NCBI RefSeq assembly: GCF_000485595.1
Contig: NW_014578727.1
Location: 39,397-59,767, forward strand
DNA: 20,371 nucleotides
Reading direction: 5' to 3'
Source of the DNA: Priapulus caudatus
Lineage: Eukaryota > Priapulida > Priapulimorpha > Priapulimorphida > Priapulidae
The notes under the pieces were generated by a model. It worked only from the letters and a program-made list of their open reading frames with translations, was not told the DNA's origin and made no database searches. This document shows, one piece after another, positions 8,825-16,571 of this stretch. Position 1 is the stretch's first letter. Each line of letters begins with the position of its first letter. The translations under genes were made by a program, and so were the position numbers.

Positions 8825-9064
8825 GATCCAGCATCCAACACCATGCCTGTGACTGAGCCAGCCTCCAACATCATGCCGGTGACTCAGCCAGCATCCAACA
8901 CCACGCCTGTGACTGAGCCAGCATCCAACACCACGCCTGTGACTGATCCAGCATCCAACACCACGCCTGTGACTGAGCCAGCATCCAACACCACGCCTGT
9001 GACTGATCCAGCATCCAACACCACGCCGAGGACTCAGCCAGCGTCCAACCTGACACCCGATTGG
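8825..9064 (+). repeat. Eight 30-bp tandem repeats encoding a PASNTTPVT decapeptide
   Basis: Eight in-frame 30-bp units encode decapeptides of the form (D/E/Q)PASNTTPVT. The first two have Met in place of Thr (SNTMPVT, SNIMPVT) and the last degenerates to QPASNLTPDW. The reading frame 8756-9079 covers all eight with a stop soon after. The Pro/Thr/Ser-rich units carry Asn-Thr-Thr sequons and would make an extended linker. Because a HECT domain starts about 280 bp downstream, and such proteins often carry a Ser/Thr-rich linker before it, this is best read as the linker exon of that locus. The near identity of units 3-7 indicates recent slippage or unequal exchange. Confidence 0.75.
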
Positions 9065-9341
9065 TTAAATGGTTTGTAATATTTACTGTCTTGTGTGGGA
9101 ACACATGGATTGATTAGTTGTTTTTAATGGGTTCTCAAAGTTTCCTAAAGGTTACTGGAATGGGTACAACACCTACTGTTGGCTTTTGACAGCAAATGCA
9201 CTATTGCTGTTCGCATTTGTAATAATTTATTTGAAAATATTTTACCCAGTGGAGTGTAATATAAATGTTGTGTAACTTATATATTCGCTACTCATTACCT
9301 TGAAGAATATGACTAAATAGACTCAACAACGTTTATTCCAG
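9065..9341. other. Probable intron between repeat exon and HECT domain exon
   Basis: AT-rich, without open frames. It ends in a good acceptor (CAACAACGTTTATTCCAG) whose AG is at 9340-9341, directly before the HECT-domain coding sequence. The donor at the left end is weak (ATG|GTTTGT). Confidence 0.45.
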
Positions 9342-10391
9342 CTCTCAGCGATTTAGCAAATCTTCTGAGCCTGGATGAGGAGGAAATCTTTGTTGAGAGG
9401 AAACGTTTGCTGGGGGACATTTTCCAAATTTACGCCGATAGTGCCGTATTGGAGAAGCGACTGCATGTGAATTTACTCGGTGAGAAGGGAGATGACTTCG
9501 GGGCCTCACAAAAGATCTCCTGTCCACTGTTTGGGTTAACATACTACAAGAGTATTTTGTTGGAGAAAACGCCTGTGTACCTGCTCTTCCTCTCAGCCGA
9601 ATGCGGAAGGAAAGAGGTAACTTCACTGTCATTGGAAGGCTGTTGACACACACAGCAGCGCTACTTAAAATGATCCCACCTCGCAATAGTAGATGCACAA
9701 TTATGATGATCGCGTTCGATGAAGATGCCGTATCGGATGAAGTGGTTTTTGAGGATTTTCTACTCTTTCTCACAATTACCCAAAGAACTTTAGTGAAGCT
9801 GGTGCTATCAACTCCCGGACAACTTGGGAGGACCGAACAAGATGGACTGCTGGATATATTTTCAGCGTATGGACTTCACGAGTTACCGTCGTGTGCTATT
9901 TTGAAGGAACAGCTCATTGCACTCGCCCAAGTCGTTCTTGTGGACAAGTCATTGCCTTTCATTTTAGGTCTAAAAAAAGCATTCCACAGAGCCATGTCGA
10001 GGCCTTTTGGAACACACTGACGTTGGACAGTGTTGAGGCTTTGTTCCGCGCAGTTGCCCACTCCCGAGAAAGTGTCTAAGGTTCTCACGGTGGAGGGGAT
10101 CATCTCACACAGGATGAAGAGAGAGCTATGTACTTCTTCAAAGTGTAAATTTCATCACTGCACCAGGACGACTTGGCTGACCTACTGATGTTTATTACAG
10201 CTAGTAAAGTCATGCCGCAGAATATCACTGGAACGTTTACACCTTTAGTTGGCTTGGCGAGACGACCGATCGCCCATACCTGCTCCGATGTATTGGAGCT
10301 CCCAACTACAAACACATGTGTGCAGGATTTAAAACGGGAGTTCAGGTCCACTCTTTCCAACGATAAATCTTTTGTTATGACCATGTTGTGA
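9342..10391 (+). pseudogene. HECT-domain E3 ubiquitin ligase-like (G2E3-type), frameshifted
   Basis: Coding begins after the acceptor at 9341 with LSDLANLLSLDEEEIF, then RLHVNLLGEKGDDFG. A one-base loss in the G-run at 9500-9503 moves the frame to GLTKDLLSTVWVN, YFVGENACVPALPLSRMRKE, GNFTVIGRLLTH, LGRTEQDGLLDIFSAYGLHE and LVDKSLPFI. A second shift in the A-run 9972-9978 leads to IPQSHVEAFWNTLTLDSVEA. Further slips near 10050, 10100 and 10145 precede the last segment, LADLLMFITASKVMPQN to TGA at 10389-10391. The C-terminal lobe has RRPIAHTCSDVLELP, matching the HECT active-site context (TC with a downstream LP). The catalytic cysteine codon is 10281-10283. HECT enzymes accept ubiquitin on this Cys and pass it to substrate. 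Similar proteins are multicopy in several invertebrates and are often labelled G2/M phase-specific E3 ligase-like. At least four frame changes indicate a pseudogene, although several lie in homopolymers where assembly error is possible. Confidence 0.75.
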
Positions 10392-10583
10392 ATCATATCT
10401 CGGTCAGTTGTGTGGTTAAGGCCACAACCGATAAACGGGTTTGGAGGGTCTATTCTCGTTTTAGTGTCATAATCTATTGTTTATCATTAGCATTTTTTTG
10501 TCTTTACTCTTTATTTTATGGCTCACACCGAAGTTCCCACTTGTCAGTATTCGCCATTGTAGCTAGGTGTTGTTACTATCTTT
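10392..10583. other. Spacer between HECT pseudogene and Helitron remnant
   Basis: No supported coding sequence. The short frame 10388-10585 has no recognisable motif. The boundary between the two loci is not marked by a visible terminal repeat. Confidence 0.4.
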
Positions 10584-12045
10584 AAAACGGATAGTGATGA
10601 GAAGGAGGATCATTGGATATGTTTAGCATGTCATAAGTCTCTGACCAAAGGGAAATTACCACCGTTATCCACCAAAGGGAATAATCTGAAATCAATCAGT
10701 ATGCCGGTAGAGCTAAAGGACCTCAACACACTTGAGCAGTTTCTTTTGACACCTGTGATTCCCTTCATGAAAATTATATGTCTGCCAAAAGGAACACAGA
10801 GGGGAATGCATGGACCTGTAGTGTGTGTGGCATCCAACGTACCCGACACTGTCTCCAAGTTACCACGTTCTATTGATAATAATGGACTTTTGAAAGTTAA
10901 GTTGAAGATAAAGCTACAGTACCGCGGTCACCACCTTTACCAACAGGTCCGTACACCTTGTAGCTGATGCATTCCGCTTCCTGCAGCAACAACACCCTTC
11001 ATTTGCAGACATTCCAAGGGATCATACGCTTGATATCTCCTGTCAAGATGATTCTGCTGCTCTTATAACAGAGTCAAAGCTGCCACCAACTCAATCAGAA
11101 GGGGGAATAGAATCGACCGATGTCAGCAGCCCACACACTACTCCAAGTAAAAGCCAAGAAAATCAAGGCGATGCTGTTGATGAAGATGAGGTGAGCGACA
11201 CCTCAGCTCCACTGGTCACCTGCCTCCAACCCACTGACCTGTCACAATACATCAGCGACACCCAGGAAGATAATATCTTCTGTGTGGCCCCCGCAGAACA
11301 GAATTGCCCTCAGTCAATATAAGACAAGGAGTGTCAAGCCTTCCCTCTGCTGTTTCCAGAAGGCAAGCAAACCTATGCTGACACACGCCCAGTGAAACCC
11401 ACCCTCAGCCAATAAATCAAGAGTCGCTTCTTCTCTGCTGACAACAAATATGCCATGAATCGGGAGTATCTCTTCTACCTGCAATATCTGAAGGAATTCA
11501 ACAATGTGTTGTCATCAGCCCGTATAAGTCTGAGGAAGGGATCTGGTTATCAGAGTGATGTGACTGTCGGTCAACTGACAAGTGCTGCCTCATTCCGCCA
11601 GATGGTTCACCAAAATGAAGGATATAAGTTCCTAACAAAGGTCAAAGGATCAGCACCTTACTGGGAGAAAATTTTGAGGGATCTCTGTGCTATGGTGAAG
11701 TAGCTGGGAATCCCAACATGGTTTGCAAGTTTTTCTTCAGCAGATCGTCGCTGGCCGGAGAGAGCTTCTGCTATTCTCAAAGTACAACGTAAAGAGGCAC
11801 CTGTAAACATGGACTGATCAGAACACTGCAAAATCATTAACAGCAATCCTGTGGTAGCAGCTGCTGTTTAACAAAATGGCCCATCACCTGATAACAGAAC
11901 TGATCCTATCACCTGCACACCCCCTCTGTCAGGTGGTTGATTACTTTTACCGGATAGAATTCCAACAACGTAGGTGGTCACATATTCATGCCCTGTTCTG
12001 GGTGAAAAAGGCACCACAATTGTCAACAGATAAATCACCAGGTAC
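10584..12045 (+). pseudogene. Degraded Helitron Rep/helicase N-terminal region (DUF6570 plus Helitron-like N domain, HUH motif)
   Basis: The frame begins KTDSDEKEDHWICLACHKSL, the Cys-rich start of a DUF6570-type domain. It continues MPVELKDLNTLEQFLLTP and GTQRGMHGPVVCV. A shift near 10945 leads through HPSFADIPRDHT, an acidic/Ser-rich linker, and FPLLFPEGKQ. Then comes the Helitron-like N domain: NREYLFYLQYLKEFN, VKGSAPYWEKILRDLCAMV, LGIPTWFASFSSADRRW. After stops and another shift near 11870 it ends with YFYRIEFQQRRWSHIHALFW, whose HIH (11981-11989) is the metal-binding HUH motif of rolling-circle Rep proteins. Tyrosines of the next Rep motif and the whole PIF1-like helicase are missing. 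Stops include TAA 11320-11322, TAA 11413-11415 and TAG 11701-11703. Intact Helitrons encode over 1,300 residues, so this is a truncated, dead copy of a rolling-circle transposon. Confidence 0.75.
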
Positions 12046-12340
12046 ACCAACGCAGCTAATCTTAGCACAGCTTAAATTTACCGTTTTTGCCGTGGTGCTA
12101 CTTTCTCAAGACTGTTAAGATTTTCTGAAAAAATTTAATGAAAGCAGTAGCACAAATTAGTTTAAATGTATTTTCCAAACATAGACGAGCTGATAGTAGG
12201 TATATCTAATAATTTTCTGATGATTTTGACGCGAGGTTGAGCCACTTTAAACTGGTGCTAAGATTTTGTGCGGTGGTACATAACATTAGTAAAGAACCAG
12301 AGTTGTTTTTTCCTGGCGACAGCCTACTATTACAACTAGC
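12046..12340. other. Non-coding stretch
   Basis: Similarity to the Helitron protein fades out at about 12045. Nothing supportable follows until the small Cys-rich ORF. A 75-codon frame at 12237-12464 overlaps that ORF in another phase and lacks any motif. Confidence 0.4.
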
Positions 12341-12460
12341 ATGTCTCCTCGAATATCGTGCGTTTGTAAAGCATGCGCTAGAATTAATCCGCGAGTTTTT
12401 CAGGAAAAATGTTTGTTGGACGCAAAGTATGCGTGTTCATTTTGCCACATGCGTTTCTGA
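12341..12460 (+). CDS. Small Cys-rich ORF, 39 aa, putative zinc-binding micropeptide or exon fragment
   Basis: ATG at 12341 opens 39 codons to TGA at 12458-12460. The peptide starts MSPRISCVCKACARINPRVF and includes KYACSFCHMRF. It has six cysteines, arranged CxCxxC then C, then CxxC followed by His, a spacing able to bind one or two zinc ions. It lacks a signal peptide or membrane segment. The source is not recognised. It may be the leftover N-terminal zinc region of a transposon protein (the Helitron remnant lies about 300 bp upstream) or a spliced exon. Spacing of the Cys pairs is the only evidence that it is not random. Confidence 0.3.
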   Translation: MSPRISCVCKACARINPRVFQEKCLLDAKYACSFCHMRF

Positions 12461-13021
12461 GTAATCCTCTTTTGTGTTTGTATAAAGAAATATAGTTTTG
12501 TATATTTTTACACGGTGCCTTACTGCCATACCTTGCCAAAGTTGTCTCAGGTATAAGGGTGTGCAAACTGGTTTTTACATGCTCGTGATGATGAATGTTT
12601 ATATCATAGTTATCATGTTACTTTTCTGGGGCATATATCTCAGCATTAAGAAGGGATTTGCCTGTGGATTGGACTTAGCAAGTTCCTGCTAATGTCAACT
12701 GCACAACTTTGTGTACAACTGTACTGCGCCAGTCCATAGGAATAACTGCGTTCCTCTAAAAAGATAGGTCATAAGTCAGTCAATATGCAACCAATCTTGT
12801 CGCGAGTTTTCAAGGTCTTGACCACTAGGCCACGATCTGTATTTCTGATACACACAAGGTCCATAGGCTGACAGTACACTTCATTTATGAATAGATGTGC
12901 TGCTGATTTCGCAGTTTAGATTGGTGCCTGTAAATACTCCAACTTCTGTAATCTGAATGAAAGGACTTTTTTCAAACTATAGAATTTCAATCTTCAAATT
13001 TGTAAAATGCTATATTTTCTA
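12461..13021. other. Intergenic stretch, nothing recognised
   Basis: AT-rich DNA with no supported ORF, repeat or RNA gene. The plus-strand frame 12498-12692 contains a hydrophobic run but no start context or homology that I can support. Confidence 0.5.
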
Positions 13022-13027
13022 TTTATT
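13022..13027 (-). terminator. Putative poly(A) signal of integrase-like gene
   Basis: AATAAA on the minus strand (TTTATT on the plus strand), about 205 bp downstream of the stop codon of the integrase-like gene. This is the first canonical hexamer I noticed downstream of that stop. Confidence 0.4.
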
Positions 13028-13231
13028 TCCCAGACATCAAACTTATAATATTTGTGTATAATGGATAATCTAATAATTTCAAGTCAATTTGACAAACACA
13101 CCATCTGAACCAAAAGATATAACCAGTAACAGCAGCTTCAAGCAGTCATACTTAAGCAGCAACGGCAAGCTGATTTGATCAAACTGTGCAAACCTTCAAC
13201 CTTCCAACGAAAAGTAGGGTCTGACAGTAAT

Positions 13232-15113
13232 CTAAATTGTATTGCCCAGATTCCTGCTCAGGTGTTCTACCACACGCAAGTAAGAATCGATACCCAAAGC
13301 ATCATTTGCACTTGGGGCAAGAGCTAGATCTCTCTGTATTTCTTGAACCTGTTCCACGGAGAAGGGATGTGAAGGCACATTAACCACGGCTGCCAAACGC
13401 TGCAATTCTGGTATCGGAGTACCAAGGTCGATTATGTACCGCTGTTCTGCAGACATTGTGATGCTATTTATCGCTGTTGTCCGGCTGTTTGCATTCCTCA
13501 GTATACCACTCGCAAACAGCCTATATGGGGAACGATGGTTGGCGCTCTGGATTGGGTGCCTGTTGTGCTGCTCCTTAAACTCGTCTAATTTCTTCAGGAT
13601 TACTGGTAAATATGCTAAGTGCAGGCCCAGTAAGTGCAGTTCATTGTCACAATCAAGTAGGTGCTGTTCTTCAAGATACGTAAACAATTGGTAAAATGTT
13701 GACAAGCATCCTTGAAAAACATCCACCCAGAGTCTCTCGATGCGTTGGTTGTGCACGCTGGTACCAATCATGGCACTCCCTCGGTTTGCTCCTCTGTGCT
13801 GTACCATACATCGGGCTACATGGCCATTCTCCACCCCTTCGTCCATTCTTACCCTGGATGGCAGCCCATATTGTTCGACAGCATTGAGAAAAGCAGCATA
13901 CACAGTTTCGGCCTTGTTGTTGGTAGCCACCTTTAGGTAGGTAATTAGCCGGCTGTATCCATCAATTCCTCCATGGACGATGAACCGCCATCTGTTTATG
14001 GGACAAGTAAAGAGGCTAAGAATAAAATGTGACAAAAGGCGAAACAAGTGCCGCAGAGTGACAGCGCTCATCTGACGTCTACTTAGATCATAAACACACA
14101 CAGGCACGTGCGCGTACACACACACAGTCACAGGCGCACGCGTGCACACACACACACACAGACATAGAAAAAAACCACACGCACCCACACACAGACACAC
14201 ATCGCTCCCAATGTGTGAATATGTAAACACATGCATCACACTATATTACGTTTGTTAAAGCAACCAATAGATGGCGCTATTGGAAATCGGGTTGCCGACC
14301 ACCACTTGTGCAACACAATATTTGTGAAACACTGAGTGTATTGCCACCTGTGACTAATTAATTAAAAATGGTAGGTCACCGCTGAAAGAAGAAAGTTTTG
14401 CACTCCGTCCGTTAGACCATGTCATCAGAAAATGTCTGATATCTGACCTTTCCCCACTGCCCTTTGACCTGCGAGCTCTAATTTCGCGCTGGTGATGGGT
14501 TTCCTCCCCATCACTCTATACACCGCATAGCGAGAGCGTCGGTCAAGCCGTTGAGATTTGTGCCGCAATTCCGTATTTACTCCTATACCTCAAGTTAAGG
14601 GGGAAATATTCCCCCTCTATTTACACATCTTGACCTTTGACTCTTGACCTCCGACATGCCGAGTTCTTTTCGCGATCCCCCCCCTACGTCCCGAATATCA
14701 AGACCGTACGTAGAGCGGTTAAGATTTGTGCCGCAACTGTTGACGGACGCAGGCACGCACGCACGGACGGACATTCATGCGATTCTACAAGCTGCACCTG
14801 ACTTCGTCAGATGAGCTAAAAATGAATTGAATGGTCCTCGTCAGCGAACAGTGAAAATGCATAAATTGCATAAACACCACTCTCTAATGATCTTCAACAC
14901 TATATTTTCCGCATCTCACAGCATCTGTATCTTTCAATTGTACAGTGAAACAAGAGCCGCAGAGCGTCTGGGCTCATCTGAGGTCTGTTGCTACCGTTAT
15001 AAATGTAACATTTCAGTTATGCGTAGTGACACCTTTGTTAGGCGCAGATATGCAGATACGCAGTTGCCTATCTTTTTCAGCAAACATTTATTATTGCAGA
15101 GAGAGAGAAGAGC

Positions 15114-15145
<32 letters not shown>

Positions 15146-16539
15146 GGAGAGAGTCAGTCAGACTAAATTGTTTATAAACGCATAACACCCATGCGGCGCG
15201 CTACTGTATCAGTTACGTCATCGATTGAAATGTACATTCCGATTTCGCCGCGCGGCGTCCAAACTTTCGACGAAGATGGCGGGCAGAGGTAAGGCAGACG
15301 CACGTATAACGTACAGATTTCTTCAATGTCGGGGTGGATCAACACATTTCGACTGACAGTCAACCATCGGGCTCTGCAGCGTCCACAAGCCAGCATGCTC
15401 CACCATATCCCGACATTGCACACTACTGTAACGTCGACGGAGAGAGCCATGCCAAGGACAGTACAAAACTGGCAAATTTTGGTAGTTGGCCAACCTTTCA
15501 TTGGTAGGTTTGACGATTCAATGCTGAAATTACTTATCTCAAGATTTAATAAACTGAAGTTAAGAAAGTAATTCTTTCTGCACTTTTGAGCGCAATATAC
15601 ATTTGACCTATCCTGCCGGGACATTCTTCTCACTCTATTCCGATAGATGGCATGCATACGGCATCGTATTACGTAGACTAGTACCTGGTCCCACCTCTCG
15701 GCTTAGTTACTCGATGGGGCGCGTAATCGAGGTGGGAGCGAGTACCAGTCTACGTTTAGCCCATGCTGTGATACTATCAGCCATGCTATCAGCCACCCAC
15801 CTGCGAGGTAGTACTATTTATAGTTGGCCTTAATCAAAAACAGACGTTTGCGTAAGTGCTATTGACATTGTATTCCCAACGTACAGAATCTCATATAGAG
15901 AATGAAGTTCATATATGATTTAAGGCGCGTAAACGTTGTTCAAGTAAGTTTTGCATGCAGAATTTTACTGTGAAATTTAAGTCTTCCACGATCACACAAG
16001 TACCATCAAACACAGTTCAGTCCTTTGTTAACAGTCAACAAATCCATGTTTAACCCTCCTCTTGAGGGTCAAAAGGTTATCCGACACTTGCTCTTCGCAT
16101 GTCAGCGGAAAGTACATTTCATGGTCCTTTCAATAAAGCCATAAAAATGGTAGGTCACTGCTGAAACAAAAAAGTTTTTCAATCGCTCCATCAGACCATG
16201 TCCTCAGAAAATGTCTAAAATCTGCCATGTGCCCCATTGACCTTTGACCTGTGACCTCCAATTTCGGCACAGTGATGGCTTTTCCTACCATGATGCTATA
16301 CACCGACTATCACGAGCCTAGGTCGAGCCGTTTAGATTTGTGCCGCAATTCTGCATTTCCTCCCTATACCTTAAGTTAAGGAGGGAATGTTCCCCCTTCT
16401 TTTACACCTCTTGACCTTTGACCTTTGACCCTCACCTTCGACATTCCAACTCGTTTTCGGATTACCCCCCCCCCACGTCCCGAATATCGTGACCTTACAT
16501 CGAGCCGCTTAGATTTGTGCCTAACTGTTGACGGATGGA

Positions 16540-16571
<32 letters not shown>

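Noticed and set aside
8871-9104. Antisense Trp/Cys-rich repeat ORF (SQAWCWML units)
   Set aside because: Mirror translation of the 30-bp tandem repeat. The sense strand fits a HECT linker; nothing supports the antisense.
12237-12464. 75-codon hydrophobic plus-strand ORF
   Set aside because: No motif or start context. It overlaps the Cys-rich ORF in another phase.
13992-14239. N-terminal extension of the integrase exon frame, rich in Cys/Val ([15 protein letters not shown])
   Set aside because: It is translation of the CA/GT microsatellite across a splice acceptor. The Arg codon split at 13991 joins exon 3 exactly.
15172-15657. 161-codon minus-strand ORF with several Cys
   Set aside because: No recognisable motif. 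It overlaps the promoter-like patch and is not supported by splice sites or homology.
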